From: Candidatus Aerophobota bacterium
GTDB taxonomy: Bacteria; Aerophobota; Aerophobia; Aerophobales; Aerophobaceae
Reading direction: 5' to 3'
Length of the DNA stretch: 11,598 nucleotides
NCBI GenBank assembly: GCA_030672545.1
Contig: DAOVGF010000010.1
Coordinates: forward strand, 1-11,598
The notes under the pieces are model-generated. The model saw only the letters and a program-made list of their open reading frames with translations, had not been told where the DNA came from and made no database searches. The translations under genes were made by a program, and so were the position numbers. Of this stretch, positions 1-6,438 are shown one piece after another (within the stretch, counting starts at the first letter, position 1; every line of letters begins with the position of its first letter).

Positions 1-931
1 CCTCCATTTTTTCCTTCTCAGTATTTTCGCGGTCCCATTTCTGTAAAGTTTTCTTGTTTTTGTATTTTACCACCCCCCAGACAAAAAGAAAAGTCAGGCC
101 TAATATAAATAAGGGTAAAAGACGATAATCCATAATGAGAAGCAAAGAATTGGCTGAAGACAGACTTTTTTCCCATTTTCTTTCAAAATCTTTAATCTCC
201 AGACCTATTGTTTCCTTCAAAGTTAACTCAAAGCTACCAGAAGTAGCAATTTGTTCAAGAAAGCTGCTTATCTTTTTCCCTCTTAGTCTCTTTTTCAAAA
301 ACCTAAAGGCGGACAAGCTTTCAGCATAGGCCAGAAGAACCCTGTCCCGGGGGGGATAAAAATCTCCCTCAAGCTCAGATAGAGGAATAAGTTTCTTACT
401 TTGAACCGCTCGGATTATTTCATCCTCCCAAGCGATATTCCATTGACCAGCCTCATCCATAGCCAGTCCCTCTTCAAACCAATGGGGAACTCTTACTCCA
501 CCTAATTTACCGGCTGAAACTATATGAGTAAACTCATGAGCCAGAACTTCTCGCATATCAATCCCACTTTTAAGGGATTTGGGAGAGAGAAGAAAAATTT
601 CCCCGGTAGGTGAAAAGGCTTCTCCTATAGCCCAGTCGGGAATAAATCTTCCGAAAATTTGGGAAATCTCCCGGGAATCTTGGCATAGATAAACCCGAAC
701 AGGCAGGAAAGGCTGGTAGTCGAGGTCATCGGTAACTCTAAAATAAATCTTCTCGGTCACTTCCAGAGTATAAAGGGCCGCCTTGCGGTCTTGAGAATGA
801 AAATAAACTATGAAACGGGGAGACCGCAGAAGGTTCCAGTCATTCTCACTAGCAAGAGCTGAAAAAGAGCAAATTAAGAAAAGAATGCCAACAAGTAATG
901 ACTTCCAGAACTTGGAGCTAAAAGATTCCAC
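1..931 (-). CDS. Peptidase MA-like zinc metalloprotease, partial (C-terminus beyond the left edge)
   Basis: An uninterrupted minus-strand frame runs from a GTG at 931 off the left edge, giving 310 visible residues. The start is set by an in-frame TGA two codons upstream and by a GGAG six bases before the GTG. Residues 10-28 form a hydrophobic signal segment. The zinc site is HEFTH at 132-136, followed by a WFEEGLA segment at 151-157 whose Glu is the likely third zinc ligand, as in gluzincins of the peptidase MA-like group. Residues 271-288 form a membrane helix, followed by a basic, charged tail. The enzyme therefore probably faces the periplasm or outer side and is anchored by its C-terminal part. 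It begins 43 bases after the second permease stop and is probably co-transcribed with the transporter. The protease class is well supported; the substrate and any link to transport are unknown. Confidence 0.8.
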   Translation of the reverse strand, partial: MESFSSKFWKSLLVGILFLICSFSALASENDWNLLRSPRFIVYFHSQDRKAALYTLEVTEKIYFRVTDDLDYQPFLPVRVYLCQDSREISQIFGRFIPDWAIGEAFSPTGEIFLLSPKSLKSGIDMREVLAHEFTHIVSAGKLGGVRVPHWFEEGLAMDEAGQWNIAWEDEIIRAVQSKKLIPLSELEGDFYPPRDRVLLAYAESLSAFRFLKKRLRGKKISSFLEQIATSGSFELTLKETIGLEIKDFERKWEKSLSSANSLLLIMDYRLLPLFILGLTFLFVWGVVKYKNKKTLQKWDRENTEKEKME

Positions 932-974
932 CAGTCACTCCGGACTTCATCTGACCACAAAAAAAGTTTAGTAA

Positions 975-2003
975 TTAAGTTTCTCCAGGAGAAGTCTCGG
1001 ACGGTTTTGAAATATGTTTTAATTTCCGCGCCTCCACATATCTGCTGAAGAGCACAGATAAAACTATGACCAGGCCAAAAACAGTATAGGTCCAAAAATA
1101 AGGAATTCTCAAAACCACCAGTCCATTTTCTATGGCTGAGATAATAAGTGTTCCCAGAACAACTCCCACCATACTTCCTATCCCCCCCATAAGAGAGGTT
1201 CCTCCAACTACCGAAGCAGCCACCGCCTTGAGCTCCCACCCATCAGCAACTCGGGAGGAAAATGTGCTCACCCGAACAATTTGCATCATTGCCACCAGGG
1301 CACAGAGAACTCCCACTAAGATAAAACAAATAGTTTTTACTCTATCGGTTTTTATACCCATGGCTCTGGCCGCATTTTTGTTGTCTCCCGTGGCGTAGAT
1401 CCAGTTACCAAAGCGGTGGAAATGAAGTATGAGACCAAGAGCTAAGGCCAGGCCGGCAAACCAGACTATCTGTACCGGCACAACTCCGCCTATAACTCCG
1501 GTTAATACTCGAGAAAACGTCGGTGAAGCCATTACATCAAAAGACCTCGAAAAACCCTGAGATAGGAGAAGAGTCATCCCCCTCCAAAGCATCATTGTCC
1601 CCAGCGTAGCCACAAAGGAGGGAATCTGTCCCTTCACCGTTATCAGGCCATTTAGCCAACCGAGGATGGCTCCTACCCCCAGAGTAATCAACCCAGCTAA
1701 AAACAGGTTCATCCCCATCTCGAATAGTCTTATGAAAATGAAAGAACAGAATACTACTATTGAGCCAACTGAAAGATCAAATTCTCCCGAAATCATCAAG
1801 ATACCGACACCCAGAACCACAATGTTGAATTCAGAACCGAGGGCCAGGAGAATTTGTAGATTACCTCCGCTAATGAAACGACGGTGGGAAAAAAAGCTAA
1901 ATAGCACCACCAGGCCAACAAATACCACAAAAACACTGGAAGACCGGTAATGGAAGAAATGAGCCAGGGATACTTTCGGATGTAGGAATTGTTGTTTTTC
2001 CAC
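975..2003 (-). CDS. Ribose-type ABC transporter permease (second permease)
   Basis: 342 residues, the usual length for RbsC-like inner-membrane permeases (BPD_transp_2 family, CUT2 class). About eight to ten hydrophobic segments are visible. Family landmarks are SGEFDLSVGS (72-81), the NGLITVKG..IPSF loop (118-130) and YATGDN..AARAMG (203-216), the cytoplasmic region that contacts the ATPase. It starts with GTG at 2003, 23 bases after the ATPase stop, behind only a weak purine-rich SD. It is paralogous to the permease at 2852-3853; by eye about half the positions are identical and every landmark is shared. Together they probably form a heterodimeric channel. The middle (about 145-170) and the C-terminal quarter are where they differ most. 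The transported compound cannot be read from the permease. Confidence 0.93.
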   Translation of the reverse strand: MEKQQFLHPKVSLAHFFHYRSSSVFVVFVGLVVLFSFFSHRRFISGGNLQILLALGSEFNIVVLGVGILMISGEFDLSVGSIVVFCSFIFIRLFEMGMNLFLAGLITLGVGAILGWLNGLITVKGQIPSFVATLGTMMLWRGMTLLLSQGFSRSFDVMASPTFSRVLTGVIGGVVPVQIVWFAGLALALGLILHFHRFGNWIYATGDNKNAARAMGIKTDRVKTICFILVGVLCALVAMMQIVRVSTFSSRVADGWELKAVAASVVGGTSLMGGIGSMVGVVLGTLIISAIENGLVVLRIPYFWTYTVFGLVIVLSVLFSRYVEARKLKHISKPSETSPGET

Positions 2004-2026
2004 TTTCTACTCTTCTCAAATGCAAC

Positions 2027-2791
2027 TCATAGTCGGGAAGGTTCTCTCACTATCAACTCGGTGAGATGATCAATAGAAGTATCCTTCTTTTCTACGTCGG
2101 CTATTTTTTCTCCACTGCCCAGAATGACAAATCTCTCAGCTACCGGAAAGACATGATAAAGATTGTGAGTTATGAAAATAACTGAAATATTTTCTTCTCT
2201 TAATTGCTTGATGAATTCTAACACCTGGTGAGCCTCTTTGATGGATAGAGCAATAGTAGGTTCGTCCATTATTACCAGTTTAGCCTCAAAATGCAGGACC
2301 CGGGCTATGGCCACCCCTTGCCTCTGTCCCCCGGACAGGACAGTAATAAGTAAATCAGGAGAGGCCACATCCAATCTGATGTTTCTCAACGCTTCCATAC
2401 TAGCCTTATCCATAGCCTTCTTATCCATAAATCCTAATGCTTTAGTTGGTTCTCTTCCCATAAAAATGTTTCTGGAAATACTCATATTCGGAGCCAGAGC
2501 CTGCTCTTGGTAAACAGTTTCTATCCCTAACTTTCTGGCATCACCTGGTGAGGTAATATTTGCTCTCCTTCCTTCAAAGAATATTTCCCCCTCCTCCGCC
2601 AGATAGACTCCCGAGAGAACTTTTATTAAGGTGGATTTACCGGCACCATTGTCCCCCACTAAACCTACAATCTCAGAGTGCTTCACTTCAAAGTCTACCC
2701 CTTTGAGGGCGTGCACTTTCCCAAACCACTTATGGATATTCACCATCTTAACCAGCACTCCCCTTGACTCACCAATAGAATCTGCTTTCAT
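2027..2791 (-). CDS. ABC transporter ATP-binding protein, single nucleotide-binding domain
   Basis: 254 residues forming one complete ATPase domain. It has Walker A GDNGAGKST (46-54), a Q-loop at Q95, the LSGGQRQ signature (152-158), Walker B KLVIMDEPT (171-179) and the H-loop histidine at 209. The D-loop region reads ALSIKE, like the sugar-importer type rather than the common SALD form. Classical RbsA/MglA/XylG proteins carry two fused ATPase domains (about 500 residues). This one is half-size and must dimerise, as in FrcA-like systems. It starts with ATG at 2791 behind AGGGAG and sits between the two permease genes, 60 bases after the first. It should energise the import of the ligand delivered by the binding protein at 3953-4942. 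The call is secure; substrate unknown. Confidence 0.95.
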   Translation of the reverse strand: MKADSIGESRGVLVKMVNIHKWFGKVHALKGVDFEVKHSEIVGLVGDNGAGKSTLIKVLSGVYLAEEGEIFFEGRRANITSPGDARKLGIETVYQEQALAPNMSISRNIFMGREPTKALGFMDKKAMDKASMEALRNIRLDVASPDLLITVLSGGQRQGVAIARVLHFEAKLVIMDEPTIALSIKEAHQVLEFIKQLREENISVIFITHNLYHVFPVAERFVILGSGEKIADVEKKDTSIDHLTELIVREPSRL

Positions 2792-2851
2792 CGTTCAAAG
2801 CTCCCTTCTACTTTTTCAACCTGGCCGACCGACCATTCATAAGACAGCCTT

Positions 2852-3853
2852 TTAGCTTATTCTTTTTCTCTCCACATAACTATTCAAAATCACAAATAAG
2901 ATTATGGCCAGACCTATGAAAGCCCCAATACCAAATACGGGGATTCCCATAAGAATAAGTCCGTTCTCCATAATTTGGATAGTCAGTGCCCCTAAAAAAA
3001 TTCCCACCACACTTCCTATCCCTCCTGTAAGAAATGTTCCCCCCACCACGGAAGCGGCAATAGCCTTGAGCTCAAAGCCCTGCCCTTGAGTGCAGCAAAA
3101 TGACCCCAGGCGCAATAACTGCAGAATAGCTACAAAAGCACATAAGATTCCCACTATCATAAAGCATCCTATCTTTACCCAGTCAGTGTTAATACCCATA
3201 GCCCGGGCTGCTTCTCGATTATCTCCGGTAGCATAGACCCAGTTCCCAAACTTGTGGAAGTGAAGTAATACTCCCAGAATTGCCGCTAAGCCCACAAACC
3301 AAACTGCCTGCGCCGGGATAACTCCCCCCATCCGGCCGACAAAGATCTGCTCAAAAGATGTTCCTGCCGGTAAGTAAGCTCGTATCCCTATTGGCCACAT
3401 CCGAGAGGAAACATACAGTATCCCCCTCCAGAACATCATCATCCCCAGGGTAGCAATAAAAGAGGGAATACCTCCCTTCACAGTTATTAGACCGTTCAGC
3501 AAGCCAAGTGCCGCCCCCAAGCCAAGAGTAATAATGGCGATAAGGAATAAGCTTGTTCCACCTTTTAGTAGCAACACAAAAACGTAGGCACACACCGCCA
3601 CTATCGAGGCGACTGACAAATCAAATTCCCCGCAGATCATCAATATACCGATACCTAAAGCGATAATCCCTAAATCAGGGGCTAATTTGCTGAGAAGCCC
3701 CATGTTCCTTGAACTCAAAAAAACCCGGTTTCGGGTAAAGAACGTAAAAACTAACATTAGAACGACAAACACAATTACCGTGTTGGCTGCCCTGAAGGAA
3801 ACAAGCTTAAGCAGACTACTTTGTTTTTTTGACACCGTCAAAATAACTCCCAC
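2852..3853 (-). CDS. Ribose-type ABC transporter permease (first permease)
   Basis: BPD_transp_2 permease of the CUT2 class, 333 residues from the start chosen here. It carries the same landmarks as its downstream paralogue: CGEFDLSVAS, NGLITVKGGIPSF and YATGDNREAARAMG, with multiple hydrophobic helices. Start choice: GTG at 3853 has GGGGGAG five bases upstream and matches the N-terminal length of the paralogue. A TTG at 3880 would add nine residues but has no SD and falls in the loop of a strong hairpin. The SD of the 3853 start lies inside that hairpin (3859-3895), so translation may be restrained relative to the binding protein. One slightly unusual feature is a Cys-Cys pair in a predicted loop (GSFCCTQGQG), absent from the paralogue. 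Substrate unknown. Confidence 0.92.
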   Translation of the reverse strand: MGVILTVSKKQSSLLKLVSFRAANTVIVFVVLMLVFTFFTRNRVFLSSRNMGLLSKLAPDLGIIALGIGILMICGEFDLSVASIVAVCAYVFVLLLKGGTSLFLIAIITLGLGAALGLLNGLITVKGGIPSFIATLGMMMFWRGILYVSSRMWPIGIRAYLPAGTSFEQIFVGRMGGVIPAQAVWFVGLAAILGVLLHFHKFGNWVYATGDNREAARAMGINTDWVKIGCFMIVGILCAFVAILQLLRLGSFCCTQGQGFELKAIAASVVGGTFLTGGIGSVVGIFLGALTIQIMENGLILMGIPVFGIGAFIGLAIILFVILNSYVERKRIS

Positions 3854-3858
3854 AATTT

Positions 3859-3895
3859 CTCCCCCCATCCTCTCGTTCAAAGAGGGTGAGGGGAG
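3859..3895 (-). promoter_or_regulatory. Long intercistronic hairpin sequestering the permease SD
   Basis: Two 15-base arms, 3859-3873 and 3881-3895, flank a 7-base loop. In the minus-strand RNA they form 13 Watson-Crick pairs, one G-U wobble and one A-C mismatch. The downstream arm contains GGGGGAG, the SD of the permease start at 3853. A smaller hairpin (GAGAT-AAG-ATCTC) lies directly before it. There is no U-tract, so it is not a terminator. It would suit a role in limiting permease translation or protecting the binding-protein mRNA 3' end, which would raise binding protein over membrane subunits. The structure is read directly; the function is inferred. Confidence 0.6.
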
Positions 3896-3952
3896 ATCTT
3901 ATCTCTGGCTCACATCCCTGTAGTGAACTCAAACTTACCGAATTACATTCTC

Positions 3953-4942
3953 TTACCTGATGTGAAGCGGTGAGAGTTCTTCTATGAATCCCAGAGTATT
4001 CTTGTCCACCAAATAGCCACCGGTATCAATTTGAGGAGCAAATCCATATATCTTCATCAGATAAAGCACGTAAATAGCGAAGTATCCCTGCAGGTACTGC
4101 TGCTGATCAATAGTGGCTTCCATATATCCTTCTTTGAGTCCGGTAATGGTCCCGGGAGCACAATCAAATCCTCCCCCTATGATCTCTCCAGGTCCATATC
4201 CGGCAGCTTTCAGTGAATCAGTAATTCTATCGGTACAGATTCCCCCCAAACCGAACATGAACTTGGTTTCCGGATGACCAATCAGGTAGGCGGTCTCACG
4301 TGCTTCTACCGTGGTCATTTCCAAACCACCAGCATCTATTACCTCATATGAGGTAATCCCGAATTCTGCCATAGCGTCCCGGATACCCTCGGTTCTCACC
4401 ACCCCGTAGGTAGCCCCGGGGACTTCTACCGGTAGCGCAACGTGGGCCTTGGTTAAGTCCCATCCCTTTGCTTTACCAGCCTCAAAACATCTTTTGGCTA
4501 TCACATAACCGGCCCGTCTTTCACTTTGACCGATGTAGCAGAGTCGAGGATTATCCGGGTCATCATTGTTTATGCCAATGACATTGACTCCAGCAGCAAT
4601 AGCGTCGGCTACTGGCTTATCCCAGGCAGTCGGATCATTGATAACCAGAGCGATACCATCCGGCCTGCCGGCTACTGCTTCTAAAAACCTCTTTTGCTGG
4701 AGAGCCAGATCTCCGCCGCAAAGATCAATATCCGCCCGGCAACCCAATTCTTCAGCGGCATCCAGCATCCCCTTGTGAACCACCGCCCAAAAGGGATCGT
4801 CGCCCCCGTGGGTCACCAAGCGAAAATACATACCCTCTCCCGGCTTTTGGGCGGCTACCGGCTGCACGGCCAAAGCCAGACACAAAGCTGCCAACAAAGT
4901 CACCCCTAATAATACCTTGGTTGCTTTTCTTCTCATAATCAT
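3953..4942 (-). CDS. Periplasmic sugar-type ABC substrate-binding protein (Peripla_BP_4/RbsB-like)
   Basis: 329 residues. Residues 1-31 are a classical signal peptide: basic MIMRRK, a hydrophobic core, then VAA before Q32. No convincing lipobox is seen, so the protein is probably free in the periplasm. The mature part has the type 1 periplasmic-binding fold of the ribose-binding class. It opens with FRLVTHGGDDPFWAVVHKG, continues with DGIALVINDP and a GVNVIGINND strand, and ends with a QQQYLQGYFAIYVLYL helix. This family binds sugars, polyols and some unrelated small ligands. The ATG at 4942 has only a weak purine-rich SD. The stop codon of a 20-codon leader overlaps this start (ATGA), which suggests translational coupling. 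As the first gene of the transporter operon it should define the ligand. The nearby MttB pair suggests a methylated compound, which is inference only. Confidence 0.93.
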   Translation of the reverse strand: MIMRRKATKVLLGVTLLAALCLALAVQPVAAQKPGEGMYFRLVTHGGDDPFWAVVHKGMLDAAEELGCRADIDLCGGDLALQQKRFLEAVAGRPDGIALVINDPTAWDKPVADAIAAGVNVIGINNDDPDNPRLCYIGQSERRAGYVIAKRCFEAGKAKGWDLTKAHVALPVEVPGATYGVVRTEGIRDAMAEFGITSYEVIDAGGLEMTTVEARETAYLIGHPETKFMFGLGGICTDRITDSLKAAGYGPGEIIGGGFDCAPGTITGLKEGYMEATIDQQQYLQGYFAIYVLYLMKIYGFAPQIDTGGYLVDKNTLGFIEELSPLHIR

Positions 4943-5001
4943 TTTTCTTTTGCATTAAAAAGCAGGTTACACCTGTTGAGGTAATACCTGCTTTTTAGCA
5001 A
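4939..5001 (-). CDS. Candidate 20-residue leader peptide, coupled to the binding-protein start
   Basis: A TTG at 5001 lies five bases after a strong AGGAGG (5012-5007) and opens 20 codons ending in TGA. That TGA overlaps the binding-protein ATG as ATGA. The peptide begins MLKSRYYLNR and is rich in Lys, Arg, Asn and Leu. The frame runs through the terminator-like hairpin at 4957-4996, so a translating ribosome would melt it. This is the only strong SD near the binding-protein gene, which has a weak one of its own. The reading frame and SD are seen directly. Its use as a coupling or attenuation leader is inferred. Confidence 0.45.
   Translation of the reverse strand: MLKSRYYLNRCNLLFNAKEK
4957..4996 (-). 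terminator. Terminator-like hairpin (attenuator candidate) in the transporter leader
   Basis: Perfect 11-bp inverted repeat: AAAAAGCAGGT (4996-4986) and ACCTGCTTTTT (4967-4957) around an 18-base loop, in which ACCT-CAAC-AGGT can form a further 4-bp stem. On the minus-strand transcript it has a GC-containing stem ending in five U residues, the shape of an intrinsic terminator, but it sits just before the first transporter gene rather than after one. The A/U arms make it nearly symmetrical, so it could act on either strand. It lies wholly inside the 20-codon leader frame. Confidence 0.55.
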
Positions 5002-5003
5002 TT

Positions 5004-5060
5004 TCACCTCCTGGATATAGAAATTGCAAAAAAAGGGGTCTTTTTTTGAGCAGCTACCAT
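5004..5060 (-). CDS. Possible 18-residue upstream frame whose last codons form the second SD
   Basis: ATG at 5060 follows an extended SD, AGGAGGTGA (5068-5060), and opens 18 codons that end AGG-AGG-TGA. The same nine bases are the SD for the next leader frame. The spacing from AGGAGG to ATG is only two bases, which is short for efficient initiation, so this frame is less convincing than the one after it. The exact recurrence of AGGAGGTGA 56 bases apart, each copy at the head of a short frame, is what makes it worth listing. Confidence 0.2.
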   Translation of the reverse strand: MVAAQKKTPFFAISISRR

Positions 5061-5130
5061 CACCTCCTCATGTGTTATTTTAACCCCTCTTTGCCAGCTC
5101 CCTTATTCCCCCCGATTAGTCCATATAAAA

Positions 5131-5147
5131 CTTTTCCCAGGGGAAAG
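5131..5147. promoter_or_regulatory. 17-bp dyad, operator candidate upstream of the transporter leader
   Basis: CTTTTCCC-A-GGGGAAAG is a dyad with 7 of 8 pairs matching around a central base. It lies about 190 bases before the binding-protein start. Its size and symmetry suit a dimeric repressor. A shorter perfect palindrome, ACTGATCAGT, is at 5186-5195. No regulator gene is visible in the window, so the assignment rests on symmetry alone. Confidence 0.3.
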
Positions 5148-5319
5148 AACAAGGAAATTCTGATACTCCATAAGGTAGAGGGTTAACTGATCAGTGACAG
5201 ATGGACAGAAATTGATCTGAGCTCCACGCACCAGGAGAAAATGCTTGCCAGATAAGCCTATACCTTACATCAGTTGTTTTAACGCTTCATCCAGCTTAGT
5301 TAAATAATTCTCCAAACAA

Positions 5320-5556
5320 ATGCTATTAGCCCTGAGGAAAACTCGTACCAACGGGAAACCGTCTTATGGATGCACGAGTCTCTATAAAGATTTCGCCTAT
5401 GTCGGCGGATATCACCATCTACATCACCCTATTGTCAGGAAGGAACGTAAAATTTGGGCAATTCAAGACTCTCTTAGGCCAATTACCACCCTGCGTATGT
5501 TAGCAAAAAAGCAGAACTTGTCAAATCAACTTTTTTGCACAGGAAAAGAATGGTAG
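5320..5556 (+). other. Unassigned 78-codon open frame, possible relic
   Basis: An ATG-started frame of 78 residues, rich in Lys, Arg, His, Tyr and aromatic residues, with a striking YVGGYHHLHHP segment at about residues 27-37. No SD precedes the ATG. An in-frame stop lies just upstream. The stop codon overlaps the first bases of the composite repeat at 5552. I do not recognise a family. It could be a decayed piece of a mobile element or chance open frame. On the opposite strand over 5266-5380 a short frame also looks protein-like, ending in an amphipathic Lys/Leu-rich segment, which supports the idea of old degraded coding DNA rather than a live gene. Confidence 0.2.
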
Positions 5557-5643
5557 CCGTAGGCTTTAGCCTGCGTTTATTTGCGCAAGTTAAAACTTGC
5601 GATTACCCTAACCCTTTTGCGCAGCTTGAAAGCTGCGGCTACC
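5552..5643 (+). repeat. Composite palindromic (REP-like) repeat, copy A
   Basis: A 92-base element bounded by GGTAGCC and GGCTACC and built of three small palindromes: GTAGGCTTTAGCCTGC (5559-5574), GCGCAAGTTAAAACTTGCG (5583-5601) and GCGCAGCTTGAAAGCTGCG (5619-5637). A near-identical element lies in reverse orientation at 11292-11382; a run of 27 bases starting at 5561 is shared exactly apart from flanking differences. It sits 64 bases upstream of the corrinoid promoter. The shape matches dispersed REP/MITE-type repeats found in intergenic DNA. Confidence 0.85.
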
Positions 5644-5707
5644 AAGACAACCACAGCTTAAAGATATTCCGAGAAACGAAATAGGGCAAGTTTCCTGCAA
5701 AAATTGG

Positions 5708-5737
5708 TTGACAGATTACCTCTGAAGTGGATATAAT
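5708..5737 (+). promoter_or_regulatory. Near-ideal sigma70 promoter for the corrinoid/methyltransferase operon
   Basis: A perfect TTGACA (5708-5713) and a perfect TATAAT (5732-5737) are separated by 18 bases. Transcription should start near 5744, leaving a leader of only about 28 bases before the TTG start at 5772. That leaves no room for a cobalamin riboswitch. Such a consensus promoter suggests strong expression unless a repressor acts. Confidence 0.8.
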
Positions 5738-5771
5738 ACACTAAAATCCAAAAGTTAACCAGAGGAACTTA

Positions 5772-6416
5772 TTGACTGATGAAATTGTCGAAAACTTGAA
5801 AAGGGCCATAATTCGGTATGATACCAAAGAAGCGGAAATTTGGGCTAAAAAGGTTGTTCAGGAAAAACTCGACCCTCTCCGGGCAGCAAAAGCTATCACG
5901 GAAACTATCAGGCAAATTGGCGAACATTATGGTCAGGGAGAGCTCTTTCTTCCTGAGTTAGTCGGAGCAGCAGAGGCCATGCAAAGAGCTATGCCTATTA
6001 TAGAGGAAGAAATTAAGAAAAGAGGCGAAAAACGAGAAACTTTAGGAAGGATTATCCTAGGAACAGTCTATGGAGATATTCATAGCATCGGTAAAAATAT
6101 GGTGGCTACTCTGCTCATAGCCGCTGGTTTTGAAGTGAAAGACCTGGGAGTTAATGTCCCTCCGGAAAAATTTGTAGCGGCGGTTCAGGATTACCAACCC
6201 GACATCTTGGGCATGTCAGCTCTCCTCAGTACCACTGCCCCGGAGCAACGAAGGGTTATCCGTATCTTGAAGGAAAAAAGTCTCCGAGATAAGGTGAGAA
6301 TAATGGTCGGCGGCGCAGCTATAACCGAGAAGTTTGCCCAAGACATAGGTGCGGATGCCTATGAAGCAACTGCCCCCGGAGCAGTCGAGCTAGCCGGAAA
6401 ATTAATCTCCGATTAG
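5772..6416 (+). CDS. Methyltransferase-associated corrinoid protein (MttC/MtbC-like)
   Basis: 214 residues, the usual size for corrinoid proteins of methylamine-type methyltransferase systems. Residues 1-90 form the helical cap (B12-binding-2 type) and 91-214 the Rossmann-like B12 domain. The cobalt-ligating motif is GDIHSIG (101-107), with H104 as the lower ligand. GMSALLSTT (147-155) and VGGAAITEKFA (179-189) are the other nucleotide-loop landmarks. In the cytoplasm it accepts a methyl group on Co(I) from its partner methyltransferase and hands it to a second enzyme, usually towards tetrahydrofolate. The start is TTG at 5772 with GAGG six bases upstream; translation reads MTDEIVENLK. It is the first gene of a two-gene operon, 22 bases before the MttB-like gene. 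The class is secure; the cognate substrate is not. Confidence 0.94.
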   Translation: MTDEIVENLKRAIIRYDTKEAEIWAKKVVQEKLDPLRAAKAITETIRQIGEHYGQGELFLPELVGAAEAMQRAMPIIEEEIKKRGEKRETLGRIILGTVYGDIHSIGKNMVATLLIAAGFEVKDLGVNVPPEKFVAAVQDYQPDILGMSALLSTTAPEQRRVIRILKEKSLRDKVRIMVGGAAITEKFAQDIGADAYEATAPGAVELAGKLISD

Positions 6417-6438
6417 CCCAAAGGAGAGGCGGAAAACA

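Larger units (their letters stand above)
4943..5771. other. 829-base divergent intergenic region between transporter and methyltransferase operons
   Basis: No full-size gene is visible here. From left to right it holds the transporter leader with two SD sites and short frames (4939-5068), two dyads (5131-5147 and 5186-5195), a small ORF of unknown standing (5320-5556), the composite palindromic repeat (5552-5643) and the promoter of the corrinoid gene (5708-5737). Minus-strand promoter elements for the transporter are not clear; TTGTTC...TATATG just upstream of 5120 is the least poor candidate, with a 19-base spacer. The long leader, 120 bases or more before the binding-protein start, suggests RNA-level control. 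Confidence 0.6.

Noticed and set aside
874..1239. 121-codon minus-strand frame spanning the permease end and the peptidase start
   Set aside because: It is a shadow of the permease in another frame, and its end overlaps the signal segment of the real peptidase gene.
3868..3880. TTG (3880) or ATG (3868) as the first permease start
   Set aside because: Neither has a properly spaced SD; GTG at 3853 has GGGGGAG five bases upstream and fits the paralogue's length.
4752..4955. 67-codon minus-strand frame starting just before the binding-protein start
   Set aside because: It lies out of frame inside the binding-protein coding region, whose signal peptide and family motifs are clear.
5026..5050. 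A-run/T-run stem in the leader as a terminator
   Set aside because: The stem is almost entirely A-T pairs around GGGT and would be too weak to count as a terminator; it may still be part of the leader structure.
5552..5643. CRISPR array
   Set aside because: The repeated units are adjacent palindromes with short fixed linkers, not direct repeats with variable spacers, and no cas genes are present.
5738..5771. Cobalamin riboswitch before the corrinoid gene
   Set aside because: The leader after the promoter is only about 28 bases and shows no B12-box-like sequence.
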